Below are positions 5,998 to 14,903 of a stretch of DNA of 33,700 nucleotides, piece by piece (positions within the stretch are counted from its first letter, which is position 1; each line of letters begins with the position of its first letter). Source of the stretch: Alistipes sp. (GTDB taxonomy: Bacteria > Bacteroidota > Bacteroidia > Bacteroidales > Rikenellaceae); the NCBI GenBank assembly GCA_017937805.1, contig JAGBCX010000035.1:1-33700 (forward strand). The letters run 5' to 3'. The translations under genes and the position numbers were made by a program. The notes under the pieces were generated by a model. That model was not told where the DNA came from. It did not search any database and worked only from the letters and a program-made list of their open reading frames with translations.

Positions 5998-8028
5998 ATG
6001 GTTGAGAAGAAGAGAAAGCAGTTGGCGATGGTTGCCGAAGATGAGTGGTTGCAACCCGTTGAGGAGGCTGTGAATGAGCGATACGATGCCTATTGCCGGC
6101 ATCTTGCCGATATTGAGCGTAACGGCTCGATTGTAGATTATGCAAATGGCTATCGCTATTTCGGCTGGCAGTACGATGAGGATATGTCGGGCTGGTGGTT
6201 TCGTGAGTGGTTGCCTGCAGCATACGATGTCTATATCTTTGGCGATTTTAATAATTGGCAACGCACTCAGTTGCGTTTGAACAAAGATGTTCATGGCATA
6301 TGGAGTATATTTTTACCCGATGCGATGTACGAGTTCCGCTTGACGCACGGCTCGCTCTACAAACTCCATATTCACGGACAAAATGGCTGGCACGACCGTA
6401 TTCCGGCTTACGCTACACGCCTTATCCAAGACGATACAACGAAGAACTACTCGGCGCAATTTTGGATTCCGCAACCATTCGATTGGGGCGAGGACAGACT
6501 CGTTGTCGATAAAAATAATCTGCTGATTTACGAAACCCATATCGGTATGTCCTCCGAGAAGGAGGGCATCAGTACCTACAAGGAGTTTGAGCAGAAGGTT
6601 CTGCCTCGTGTCAAGAAGGCGGGCTATAACGCCATTCAGGTTATGGCGATTGCCGAGCACCCTTATTACGGCTCGTTTGGTTACCATGTAGCAAATTTCT
6701 TTGCTCCGTCATCGCGTTTTGGTACACCTGAGGAGTTGAAATCGTTGGTGCGTAAGGCGCATAAGTTGGGCATTGCTGTAATTATGGATATTGTTCATGC
6801 CCACTATGTCAAGAACTTCAACGAGGGTATAAACGAACTCGATGGCTCGCCTTACCACTACTCGAAAGAGGGTGGTGCAGGCTATCAACCATATTGGGAC
6901 TCTAAGATTTTCGACTATGGCAAGCGTGAGGTGGAACATTTCCTCCTCTCGAATGTGAAGTATTGGCTCGACGAGTACCACTTTGACGGCTACCGCTTCG
7001 ATGGCGTGACCTCGATGATATATCACCACCACGGATATACCGACTTCGACTGTCGCGAAAAGTTCTTTGACGAGGGTGTAAATCGTGATGCCTTGGTCTA
7101 TCTCTCGTTGGCGAACAAACTCGTGCATGATTTCCGCCCTGAGGCCGTAACCATTGCCGAAGATGTCAGCGGAATGCCCGGCATGTGTCGTACAATCGAA
7201 GATGGAGGTATTGGCTTCGACTTCCGACTCGGAATGGCGATACCTGACTTCTGGATTCGCCTTATCGAAGATGAACGTGATGAGGATTGGAATGTCGAGG
7301 AGATTTGGGGCGTATTGACAAATCGTCTGCCGAAGGTCAAGACGGTGGCTTATGCCGAGTCGCACGACCAGGCGATGGTGGGCGATAAGACTATCGCTTT
7401 CCGCCTGATGGATAAGGAGATGTACTTTGCGATGAACAAAGGCTCGGAGAACTTGATGGTGGAGCGCGGTATGGCTCTGCATAAGATGATTCGACTGATG
7501 ACAATCTCGGTGGGTGGCGATGCCTACCTCAACTTTATGGGCAACGAGTTCGGACACCCTGAGTGGATAGATTTCCCACGCGAGGGCAACGATTGGAGCT
7601 ACTCGCATGCACGCCGTCAGTGGTCGTTGGCGGATAACGGTTTCTTGCGTTACGGGCAACTCGGAGCCTTCGATAAGGAGATGTTGAAGGTGGTCAAAAA
7701 GTATAAGGTTTTGGCAGACGGCTACCCTTACAAGTGGCACTCCGACCAAGAGAATCAAACTATTGCCTACTCGCATAAGGGGTTGTACTTTGTCTTTAAT
7801 TGGAGCCCGACAAACTCAATTCCGGACTATCGTGTCGAGGTGCCGTGGGCTGGAAAATATACGGTGGAACTCTCGACCGATGAGGAACGCTTCGGAGGTT
7901 TTGACCGCCAGACAAAGGGACAGGAGCACTTTACCGAAACGATTAAGGACGAGTGGGATAATGCTCACCACTTTATAAAGATTTACAACACTGCCCGAAC
8001 AGCAATGGTGTTGAAGTGGCACAAATAG
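5998..8028 (+). CDS. glgB: 1,4-alpha-glucan branching enzyme
   Basis: Transfers alpha-1,4-glucan segments to form alpha-1,6 branches in glycogen; cytoplasmic. The 676-residue protein has an N-terminal CBM48-like domain (about 50-160, with YIFGDFNNWQR), a GH13 catalytic barrel and a C-terminal beta domain. Catalytic residues by family position are nucleophile D335 in GYRFDGVTSM, acid/base E388 in TIAEDVSGMPG, and H456-D457 in ESHDQAM. RFDGVTSMIYHHHG is the wording of eukaryotic-type (GH13_8, GBE1-like) enzymes and differs from E. coli GlgB. The ATG at 6000-range start follows the promoter by 30 nt. No other glycogen gene is adjacent. It shares its upstream repeat module with the DUF4834-mla operon. 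Confidence 0.95.
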   Translation: MVEKKRKQLAMVAEDEWLQPVEEAVNERYDAYCRHLADIERNGSIVDYANGYRYFGWQYDEDMSGWWFREWLPAAYDVYIFGDFNNWQRTQLRLNKDVHGIWSIFLPDAMYEFRLTHGSLYKLHIHGQNGWHDRIPAYATRLIQDDTTKNYSAQFWIPQPFDWGEDRLVVDKNNLLIYETHIGMSSEKEGISTYKEFEQKVLPRVKKAGYNAIQVMAIAEHPYYGSFGYHVANFFAPSSRFGTPEELKSLVRKAHKLGIAVIMDIVHAHYVKNFNEGINELDGSPYHYSKEGGAGYQPYWDSKIFDYGKREVEHFLLSNVKYWLDEYHFDGYRFDGVTSMIYHHHGYTDFDCREKFFDEGVNRDALVYLSLANKLVHDFRPEAVTIAEDVSGMPGMCRTIEDGGIGFDFRLGMAIPDFWIRLIEDERDEDWNVEEIWGVLTNRLPKVKTVAYAESHDQAMVGDKTIAFRLMDKEMYFAMNKGSENLMVERGMALHKMIRLMTISVGGDAYLNFMGNEFGHPEWIDFPREGNDWSYSHARRQWSLADNGFLRYGQLGAFDKEMLKVVKKYKVLADGYPYKWHSDQENQTIAYSHKGLYFVFNWSPTNSIPDYRVEVPWAGKYTVELSTDEERFGGFDRQTKGQEHFTETIKDEWDNAHHFIKIYNTARTAMVLKWHK

Positions 8029-8071
8029 TCGTTTCGCAAATAGGAGTACAAGAAAAATCAAAAAAAATCGT

Positions 8072-8079
8072 TATCTTTG
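8072..8079 (+). promoter_or_regulatory. -7 box TATCTTTG for the POT transporter
   Basis: Perfect TAnnTTTG, 54 nt before the ATG at 8134. No clear -33 element is seen. Confidence 0.65.
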
Positions 8080-8133
8080 CGACTAAATAGGATATTGTAT
8101 TTATATATTTATTAACACAAAAACAGTAAAATT

Positions 8134-9666
8134 ATGTTCAAAGGACACCCAAAAGCCCTTTATGCCCTCGCTCTCGCTAATACAGGTGAGCGTTTCGGCT
8201 ACTACACAATGTTGGCTGTATTTGCATTGTTCCTCCGTGCGAACTTCGGTTTGGACGCAGGTGTAGCAAGTATCATCTACAGCACTTTCCTCGGTCTTGT
8301 CTACTTTATGCCTCTTTTTGGTGGTATCTTGGCAGATAAGTTCGGTTATGGTAAGATGGTTACTTCGGGTATCTTGATTATGTTTATCGGATACCTTCTC
8401 CTCTCGTTGCCTCTCGGTGGCGACACTTTGGCGATGATTGCAATGCTCGGTGCGTTGCTCTTCATCTCTGTCGGTACCGGTCTTTTCAAGGGTAACTTGC
8501 AGGTTATGGTTGGTAATCTCTACGACGACCCTAAGTACGCAGATAAGCGTGACTCGGCATTCTCGTTGTTCTACATGGCAATCAACATTGGTGCGTTGTT
8601 CGCTCCAACCGCAGCTGTTGCCATCAAGAATTGGGCTGAGAATCAGCTCGGTTTTTCGGGTAATGACGCTTACCACTTCTCGTTTGCAGTGGCTTGCGCA
8701 GCGTTGATTGTGTCGATGATTATCTACTACGCTTGTCGTTCGTGGTATCGCCATGTTGAGGGTGGCAAGAAGAGCGATAAGGGCGCAACTGCAGCTGTTG
8801 AGGACAATCTCACCCCTGCCGAGACAAAGGCTCGTATCGTAGCACTCTGCCTTGTATTTGCTGTGGTTATCTTCTTCTGGATGGCATTCCACCAGAATGG
8901 TCTTACACTCACATTCTTTGCTGACGAGTTCACTGTTAAGGAGGCATTCGGATTGCAGAGCATGGCATTCAGCGTATGGAACCTGGTTGTTGTTATCGTT
9001 GCAGTTTATGCAGCATTCTCGGTGTTCCAGAGCGATAGCACAAAGGGTAAGGTTGCTTCGTTGGCAGTTCTTGCTGCAGCAGTAGGATACCTTATCTATA
9101 AGGGTATGGGCGTAGGTGACGCATCGGTTGCAGTTAATGCACCAATCTTCCAGCAGTTCAACCCATTCTATGTTGTGGCTCTTACTCCTGTATCGTTGGC
9201 TATCTTTGGCGCACTCGCAAAGCGTGGCAAGGAGCCTTCGGCACCTCGTAAGATTGCTTACGGTATGCTCGTTGCAGCTATTGGTTTTGCAATTATGGCG
9301 TTTGGCTCAATCGGTTTGCTTACCCCTGATGCACAAGCTGAGGCTGTTAAGGCTGGCGCAGATGCACCTCTCGTATCGGCAAATTGGTTGATTATGACCT
9401 ACCTCGTGCTTACTTTTGCAGAGTTGTTGCTCTCGCCTATGGGTATCTCGTTTGTATCGAAGGTGGCACCTCCAAAGTACAAGGGTATGATGATGGGTGG
9501 CTGGTTTGTGGCAACCGCTATTGGTAACATGCTCGTAGCAGTAGGAGGCCTTCTTTGGGGAGGTATCTCATTGACCGTAGTTTGGTCGGTATTTATCGTG
9601 CTCTGCTTGCTTTCGGCTCTCTTCATGTTTGTTATGATGAAGCGTTTGGAGTCGGCTACAAAGTAG
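8134..9666 (+). CDS. POT/PTR family peptide MFS transporter
   Basis: A 510-residue inner-membrane protein with about 14 hydrophobic segments, of the proton-coupled oligopeptide transporter (PTR2/POT) family. Helix 1 carries NTGERFGYYTM (residues 16-26), corresponding to the family signature ExxERFxYY. The first glutamate position is N16, whereas E19, R20 and Y23-Y24 are kept. The MFS loop between helices 2 and 3 reads GGILADKFGYGK (about 63-74). FKGNLQVMVGNLY (about 123-135) matches the second POT signature. The ligand is probably small peptides, but the N16 change means the proton-coupling and substrate should not be taken for granted. The transcript is monocistronic: own promoter, strong terminator 15 nt after the stop. 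Confidence 0.88.
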   Translation: MFKGHPKALYALALANTGERFGYYTMLAVFALFLRANFGLDAGVASIIYSTFLGLVYFMPLFGGILADKFGYGKMVTSGILIMFIGYLLLSLPLGGDTLAMIAMLGALLFISVGTGLFKGNLQVMVGNLYDDPKYADKRDSAFSLFYMAINIGALFAPTAAVAIKNWAENQLGFSGNDAYHFSFAVACAALIVSMIIYYACRSWYRHVEGGKKSDKGATAAVEDNLTPAETKARIVALCLVFAVVIFFWMAFHQNGLTLTFFADEFTVKEAFGLQSMAFSVWNLVVVIVAVYAAFSVFQSDSTKGKVASLAVLAAAVGYLIYKGMGVGDASVAVNAPIFQQFNPFYVVALTPVSLAIFGALAKRGKEPSAPRKIAYGMLVAAIGFAIMAFGSIGLLTPDAQAEAVKAGADAPLVSANWLIMTYLVLTFAELLLSPMGISFVSKVAPPKYKGMMMGGWFVATAIGNMLVAVGGLLWGGISLTVVWSVFIVLCLLSALFMFVMMKRLESATK

Positions 9667-9681
9667 TGAAGATGCTCTATA

Positions 9682-9725
9682 AAAGATAGTAAGCGGTGTT
9701 TTGCACCGCTTACTATCTTTTTATA
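9682..9725. terminator. Strong bidirectional intrinsic terminator
   Basis: A perfect 17-bp stem (9682-9698 with 9704-9720) with a TTTTG loop. It is flanked by A-rich sequence on the left and TTTTT on the right, so it can end both the POT gene (+) and the DUF4249 gene (-), which converge here. Confidence 0.92.
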
Positions 9726-9736
9726 TATGTATATAC

Positions 9737-10612
9737 CTATTGAGTCTGTTGTGGAGGTATCGGAATATTAACCGGTCTGACAATGTACGAAGTAACTCCA
9801 TATCCCATCCATATACCGGCTGCGCCACCTGTGATGTTTGTCGGAGGTACCTCATCAACAGGGAATACGGGATTTAGGCTGTTGAGAGTGCAGTTCTCCC
9901 AAACGCTCCAATACTTATAACCGAACTTCTCCATGGTGCAGAACTCGATATGTACATCTTCAAACTTCAGGAAGAGGGTTGAATATTCGGCAATGTTGGT
10001 GTAGTCGATAGGTCGATTGATTGTTATAACGTTCTCCTGTTCGCAACTGTCGAAGATACCAAACAGAGCCGGTGGATAGTAGATAGGTCTATCCTCTTCG
10101 GTAAATGAGGTTGCGCATCGTATCATATAGGGTAATCCCTCTGCGTTAGGCTTTATCTTTGCTTGAAGTCGATATAGGTTGTCTTTAACGTGCTCCATCT
10201 TTATGTCATAGAGCTTGTTCGGATTGGGGATTGTGGTCTCGGCACTCCATTGACGGCCACTATAGGTGATATCAAGTCTATATGTGCCCCCGATGCGTCC
10301 TTGAATACGCGAACTCTTATATACAAATCGTGTTGGGTATCGTTCATCGACCATTCCTATAAGTTTTTCTGTGTCGTTTCTGTCAACATCGGTTACGTGA
10401 ACTACCGCCCATCTCACTATCTTATCTCGCATAGTCTCCTCCGATATCTCCTCACTCTTGTCCATGTTCAGAGTGAGCATAACCTCGGCAACTCGGTCTT
10501 GGCGGATAGAGCCTTCGACAACAAGTTGCTCCTTGAATTCATTTTGAGGGTACTCCTCCTTCAAACAAGAACTCAAAAAGAGTGAAATAAATATGTAGAC
10601 AAAAAATCTCAT
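9737..10612 (-). CDS. DUF4249 family lipoprotein
   Basis: A 291-residue product with a lipoprotein signal (SLFLSSC, lipidated Cys about 16), then EQLVVEGSI and a beta-rich domain with GGTYRLDITYSGRQWSAETTIP (about 108-129). This is the pattern of DUF4249, a Bacteroidota family encoded next to TonB-dependent receptors. By genomic association these are thought to be receptor-associated surface or periplasmic lipoproteins; the exact role is unknown. It starts 7 nt after the stop of the TonB receptor at 10620-12665, so translation is likely coupled. It ends at the shared terminator. Confidence 0.85.
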   Translation of the reverse strand: MRFFVYIFISLFLSSCLKEEYPQNEFKEQLVVEGSIRQDRVAEVMLTLNMDKSEEISEETMRDKIVRWAVVHVTDVDRNDTEKLIGMVDERYPTRFVYKSSRIQGRIGGTYRLDITYSGRQWSAETTIPNPNKLYDIKMEHVKDNLYRLQAKIKPNAEGLPYMIRCATSFTEEDRPIYYPPALFGIFDSCEQENVITINRPIDYTNIAEYSTLFLKFEDVHIEFCTMEKFGYKYWSVWENCTLNSLNPVFPVDEVPPTNITGGAAGIWMGYGVTSYIVRPVNIPIPPQQTQ

Positions 10613-10619
10613 CTTTTTG

Positions 10620-12665
10620 TTAGAATTTAAAGGTCCAACTTATTGATGGCAGAATTTCAAACAAGGCCGGCGAAGCATCTTTTATACGATAAACTTCCGG
10701 ATTCTCCTCATCTTCTACGACATTCCAAGATAGCAACAGCGGATTTCGGCGCAGATATACATTATAAACAGATATATTTATGCCGTTACGCTGAAACTTT
10801 TTACTCTTAAACCAATATGTTACCGACAAATCGAGTCGATGATAATCGGGTAGGCGCGCTCCATTGTAGGCCCCATACTCCTTGAGGAAACTTCCTCCGA
10901 CCATCTCTATTGCGGTTGGTGCGGTGTAAGCTCCACCTGTGGCGTAGAGGAATGTAGCCGATAGCGACCACTGCTTTGTCGGGCGATATACGGCAAGGAA
11001 GGAGAGGTTGTGAGGTCGGTCTGTTGTGGCGGCAAAAGCTTTTCCGTGATTAAGCTTCTTGAATTGTCGCAACGAGCGACTGAGTGTATAGTGAGCCTGT
11101 ATGTCGAATTTTGGGTGCGAGTAGCTGAGCATAAATTCGGCACCATACGCCTCTCCTACACCTGAATAGATGTAGTCGTATATGTTGTAGTTGGCCGACA
11201 ACATGGTGTTGAGCCTTGTGTCGAACTCCAAGACGTTGTACATCTGACGATAGAATAGTTCGACAGACCATCGGAGTTGCTGTTTAAGGGCCGATTGTCC
11301 ATATCCTACGGAGAAGTTGTGGCTTATCTGTGGTGGGTGCTCGTAGTTGGAACTCACATAGAAATCGGTTGCAAAACTTGCATTCGACTGAGGTATGAGT
11401 TGTAGATATTGAATGGTTTTGTTGTATGCAACCCACACTCGACCACTCTCGGCAAAGGGGGTGGCAATCAACACTCGCGGTTCGAAGTTAAAGAAATTCT
11501 CACTGCCGATGTTGTATAGGCTGAAACGGATTCCGGCATCAATTTCAAGATGTCGCCATGGCTTATATAGTGCGGAGGCAAAGAGAGCAACCTCGTGAGT
11601 GAGTTGTGTCTGTGCGTCTTTGTTTTGAGTGGTTAGCGAACTCATTATATTCTGAGGTCGTATGCGCCTATGTGCATAATCCACACCACCAAGGAGAGAG
11701 AATTTATTTATTGACCACTCTGTCGTATGTTTATAGCCGATATCGGTTACTCCTGACGGCGAGAAGAAGTCGTTTCCTATAAGATAGGCTCCGAATTTAT
11801 TGTTGAAGAAGGTGGCATAGATGGTGTTCTTCATTGTCAGATTGTCGCCAATGGGTGTCTCCAACACCGCAGAAGATGTGCTATCCCACCAATGCAAAAG
11901 GGCTTTTGTGTCGAAAAGCGAGAGGTTTGCATCTGCCTTGTCGTTGTTGAAGTGCGAATTGACAACAAGTTTTCCCACCTTACCCAACTCCTGTACATAG
12001 GTTAAACCATAATCCTCGAACTCATACTTTACATTCATGTCGATTTTGCTGATAGCCTGCACCAACCACGATATGTAGGAGTGACGAGCCGATAAGAATA
12101 TTGCACTCTTTTTACCCATTGGTATTTGAAGAGCCAGATCCGATTCGATAAGACCAATGTTACCCTCTATGCCGAATTTGGTGGGGATATACGAGTTTGG
12201 TCGCACGTCGAGGACAGACGAGAGCACCGAGCCATATTGTGCCGGCATGCTCGATTTGAGGAATGTAGCACCACTTATGTGAGGTGTGTTGAAGACCGAA
12301 AAGAAGCCGAATAGGTGTGCAGGAGAGTAGATTGGAGCATTGTTTAACAACGTTAAGTTCTGTCCTGCATCGCCACCTCTTACATAGATTGATGTATCAC
12401 CATCGTTTGAGACAATCACTCCCGGCGAGTATTGCAACATTCTGACGATATCGATTGAACCTGCAATACGAGGCATCGAGAAGAGTTGCTTCGTGTTGAT
12501 GGCTATATTTCCGTATCTATCCGCCTCGGAGAAGACTCTTTTGTCGCTGGTTACGGTCACCTGCTCGACCTTTACGGACATAGCAACCGAATCTTGTTGA
12601 GCGTATGCGATGTGCGATGCGACCAACAAGATAAGCGTACAAAATAGTGATAGATAGTGCTTCAA
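10620..12665 (-). CDS. TonB-dependent receptor, DUF4249-partnered
   Basis: A 681-residue outer-membrane receptor. The signal peptide ends about AYAQ (residue 23). The plug runs about 30-150 (VEQVTVTSDKRVFSEADR, then SPGVIVSNDGDTSIYVRGG and LLNNAPIYSPAHLFGFFSVFN). The barrel ends with SISWTFKF, a terminal aromatic typical of outer-membrane proteins. Unlike many members of this group it has no carboxypeptidase-like domain before the plug. The substrate is unknown. It forms a pair with the DUF4249 gene, and no -7 box is seen in the 82 nt separating it from the BACON lipoprotein gene upstream, suggesting one transcript. Confidence 0.9.
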   Translation of the reverse strand: MKHYLSLFCTLILLVASHIAYAQQDSVAMSVKVEQVTVTSDKRVFSEADRYGNIAINTKQLFSMPRIAGSIDIVRMLQYSPGVIVSNDGDTSIYVRGGDAGQNLTLLNNAPIYSPAHLFGFFSVFNTPHISGATFLKSSMPAQYGSVLSSVLDVRPNSYIPTKFGIEGNIGLIESDLALQIPMGKKSAIFLSARHSYISWLVQAISKIDMNVKYEFEDYGLTYVQELGKVGKLVVNSHFNNDKADANLSLFDTKALLHWWDSTSSAVLETPIGDNLTMKNTIYATFFNNKFGAYLIGNDFFSPSGVTDIGYKHTTEWSINKFSLLGGVDYAHRRIRPQNIMSSLTTQNKDAQTQLTHEVALFASALYKPWRHLEIDAGIRFSLYNIGSENFFNFEPRVLIATPFAESGRVWVAYNKTIQYLQLIPQSNASFATDFYVSSNYEHPPQISHNFSVGYGQSALKQQLRWSVELFYRQMYNVLEFDTRLNTMLSANYNIYDYIYSGVGEAYGAEFMLSYSHPKFDIQAHYTLSRSLRQFKKLNHGKAFAATTDRPHNLSFLAVYRPTKQWSLSATFLYATGGAYTAPTAIEMVGGSFLKEYGAYNGARLPDYHRLDLSVTYWFKSKKFQRNGINISVYNVYLRRNPLLLSWNVVEDEENPEVYRIKDASPALFEILPSISWTFKF

Positions 12666-12686
12666 ACTTTGGGTTTTGTAGTAGAT

Positions 12687-12727
12687 GAAAACGAGTCGGC
12701 AGTAGTAGATACAGACGACTCGTTTTC
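12687..12727 (-). promoter_or_regulatory. Intergenic stem-loop, 12-bp perfect stem
   Basis: GAAAACGAGTCG (12687-12698) pairs exactly with CGACTCGTTTTC (12716-12727), with a 17-nt loop. It lies between the BACON lipoprotein gene and the TonB gene. No U-tract follows on the minus strand, so it is more likely an mRNA-processing or partial-termination element than a full terminator. Confidence 0.6.
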
Positions 12728-12747
12728 AGATTAGAAAATCGCAGTTA

Positions 12748-14781
12748 TTACTCTACCAACGATGCGTACGACTCGTACAGAGCCTCGGCAGCATCAATCA
12801 AGGTGCCGAATGCTGTCTCGGTAAAGTAGTTGTCAACAGCGAACTCGCTACCATCGTCGAATATAAGTACCGGCATTGTGTCATACTCTGTTTTAACGAC
12901 CTCTACATATTGGCCTGATGCAGAGTCATAGACATAATCCTTATACTCGTAAGGCATAGGCTTAGCCTTAATATCGGCAATCTTTTGGCTGTTGTCGAGG
13001 TAGTAGAGTACTGCCGATGCGTTGCTATTGATGTAGTTCGAAAGAAGCGATGCTCCATCATAGCTGAATGGATCGTCAATATTCTGACCTTGGTCGATAA
13101 TGGTGCGAAGATTACCCTCAACCTGCAAGCCGATGTTGAGAATTGAAGCATAAGCTGTACCGGTCTTTACCTGATTCATTGGATATTCGTAGTTGAACTC
13201 GCTGTAAGTCTCGGTAACCCACTGATATCCGTCGTAATACTCATGAGTATCCTCAATAAACCAATTGTTCGAGTCGGTCATGTCGTTGATGGCTACGGAA
13301 CCGCCTCCCATTGCGAGTTTCTCGCCATTCTTAGCGATGGTTACAGAGCCACTTATACCCTTGCGGTCAGCTGCTACGCTTGTGCTGAAGTTGTAGCCAC
13401 CTTTGAGCCAAATAGCGGTCTTTGTGTCGATAGCGTAGTTGTTAGGGATAGAAACGGTTACCTCTGCAGTGAACTCGGTAGTACCACCAACCTCTATCTT
13501 GAAGTTAACCTTGCTTGGGATATTCTGAACTTTTGCCTTGTAGTCGTAGCTGACAAAACCCTCCCAAGACTGAGAACTCTCCTCCCAAGTGAGGGTTGCA
13601 ACATCTGCGCCCCATTTTGCAACACACTTGTTTACATCGCCAAGGCTGCTTTCGGTCCATTTGCCTGTTCTGTAGTTGAATGTGTACTGCTTGCCCTTGT
13701 AGTCGTCAATCGAGTATGACTCCTCATCTTCTGGGAAGATAATGGTGGTCGAAAGACGTGTAACAGCCTCTGGCGAGAAGCGTGTAATACCCAAAGTCGA
13801 TGCCAAAAGCTCAGCCAACAAGTTGCCCGACTTCTTCGCACTTGCTGTACGTGTTGGCTCCTCCAAGTAGAAGTCGAAGCCACCACTCTCTGCCAAGTAT
13901 TTGATAGACTCAGCAAGAGTTCTGCTGTCATTGTGGTCGAAGTATCTCAAAAGTTGTAGGCCAACGCTTTCGAGGTTATTTTGGTGCTGACCGGGAGTCA
14001 AAGATGAGCCCGAATCGACGTTTCCACTCTGTGATGCGGTAGCAATCGCCTCAGCAGTTGTACCATTGAGAGTAGCCTTAAATACGATGTCGATAGTACG
14101 AGCCGCACTTGTCTGTGGTATGGTTACCTGAACGGTGCTATTGCCGTGTCCGGATGTAGGGTAGATGTATACTTCGCCTACCGGGCATGTAACACTCCAA
14201 TTGGTATTCGATGTTACGCTGATGTTCTGCGAGCCACCCTGTGCAGCGATTGTAAAGAATGTTGGCGAAACAGAGATTGATGGGAGGTCGGTGTTACCGT
14301 CTTCATTACCGCCTTCGTTACCGCCTTCGTTGCCGCCTTCGTTGCCACCTTCGTTACCGCCTTCGTTACCGCCTTCGTTGCCGCCTTCGTTGCCACCTTC
14401 GTCGTTGCCACTGCCACTGCCGGCTAGCTGATTAACGGGGATACTGTACTCCTCGCCATTATCGAACGTTAATTTGATAGTACCTCTTCGTGCGTTACCG
14501 GTGTTCTCTGCGAGGGTAACTTTTAATTTGGTCTCCACGCCGGCTTCACCACTTGTTGGAGAGACCGTAATCCATGATCTGTTTGACTCAGCCTCCCAGT
14601 TGAAGTCTGGTGTAAAGGTGAGTGTTACGCGACCTCCATCGGCGCTGAAATTAATCAACTTTGCGAGGTCTGAATTTGAGAATAGATCGCTGGTAGTACC
14701 ATTTTGGTCTCCCATGTTGAAATTCTCACAACCTGTCAATATCAATGACAAGACTGCAATAAAAGAGAGTAATTTTTTCAT
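12748..14781 (-). CDS. BACON-domain lipoprotein with GGNE repeat linker
   Basis: A 677-residue lipoprotein (LTGC, lipidated Cys18). A first BACON-like domain (about 42-120) contains FNWEAESNRSWITVSPTSGEAG. A low-complexity linker (128-163) consists of eight EGGN units and one EDGN. A second BACON domain (about 165-254) has the characteristic NTNWSV and YPTSGHGNSTVQVTI. The C-terminal 420 residues are beta-rich and not recognised. BACON domains are common in Bacteroidota surface glycan- or mucin-binding proteins. Binding by this protein, and delivery of ligand to the downstream TonB receptor, are inference. The start follows from the signal peptide; a -7 box lies 56 nt upstream. Confidence 0.85.
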   Translation of the reverse strand: MKKLLSFIAVLSLILTGCENFNMGDQNGTTSDLFSNSDLAKLINFSADGGRVTLTFTPDFNWEAESNRSWITVSPTSGEAGVETKLKVTLAENTGNARRGTIKLTFDNGEEYSIPVNQLAGSGSGNDEGGNEGGNEGGNEGGNEGGNEGGNEGGNEGGNEDGNTDLPSISVSPTFFTIAAQGGSQNISVTSNTNWSVTCPVGEVYIYPTSGHGNSTVQVTIPQTSAARTIDIVFKATLNGTTAEAIATASQSGNVDSGSSLTPGQHQNNLESVGLQLLRYFDHNDSRTLAESIKYLAESGGFDFYLEEPTRTASAKKSGNLLAELLASTLGITRFSPEAVTRLSTTIIFPEDEESYSIDDYKGKQYTFNYRTGKWTESSLGDVNKCVAKWGADVATLTWEESSQSWEGFVSYDYKAKVQNIPSKVNFKIEVGGTTEFTAEVTVSIPNNYAIDTKTAIWLKGGYNFSTSVAADRKGISGSVTIAKNGEKLAMGGGSVAINDMTDSNNWFIEDTHEYYDGYQWVTETYSEFNYEYPMNQVKTGTAYASILNIGLQVEGNLRTIIDQGQNIDDPFSYDGASLLSNYINSNASAVLYYLDNSQKIADIKAKPMPYEYKDYVYDSASGQYVEVVKTEYDTMPVLIFDDGSEFAVDNYFTETAFGTLIDAAEALYESYASLVE
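14293..14400 (-). repeat. 12-bp tandem repeat encoding EGGN units
   Basis: Nine tandem 12-bp units inside the BACON lipoprotein gene, giving eight EGGN and one EDGN. Synonymous third-position differences alternate between units, so the units are not all identical. Copy-number change would stay in frame and would lengthen or shorten the linker. Confidence 0.9.
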
Positions 14782-14837
14782 AAAGGTAATTATTTGTTGT
14801 TTGTTAATTTTTGCTCAAAAAAAAGACGTTTGCTACG

Positions 14838-14868
14838 CAAAGGTATGTACAAAAATATGATTTTACAA
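14838..14868 (-). promoter_or_regulatory. Promoter for the BACON lipoprotein gene
   Basis: On the minus strand the -7 box TACCTTTG is at 14845-14838, with a TTG at 14868-14866 and a 20-nt spacer. It is divergent from the PAP2 promoter (box at 14889-14896), and the two share the A/T-rich segment between them. Confidence 0.7.
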
Positions 14869-14888
14869 GCAAAATATACAAAATTTTG

Positions 14889-14896
14889 TATCTTTG
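14889..14896 (+). promoter_or_regulatory. -7 box TATCTTTG for the PAP2 phosphatase
   Basis: A perfect TAnnTTTG ending 7 nt before the ATG at 14904, so the predicted 5' leader is only a few nucleotides. It decides against longer upstream starts of this frame. Confidence 0.75.
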
Positions 14897-14903
14897 CGCC
14901 GTT

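Noticed and set aside
6709-7776. 355-codon open frame on the minus strand
   Set aside because: It lies wholly inside glgB, whose catalytic motifs are intact on the other strand. The translation has no recognisable domain and no promoter or signal.
8101-8892. 263-codon minus-strand frame over the POT transporter
   Set aside because: Antisense to conserved POT motifs, with a composition rich in Thr, Glu, His and Cys and no known domain. It is a shadow of the real gene.
14165-14431. Pro/Ser-rich plus-strand frame opposite the GGNE repeat
   Set aside because: A 12-bp repeat without stop codons keeps several frames open on both strands. The lipoprotein reading has the signal peptide and BACON domains.
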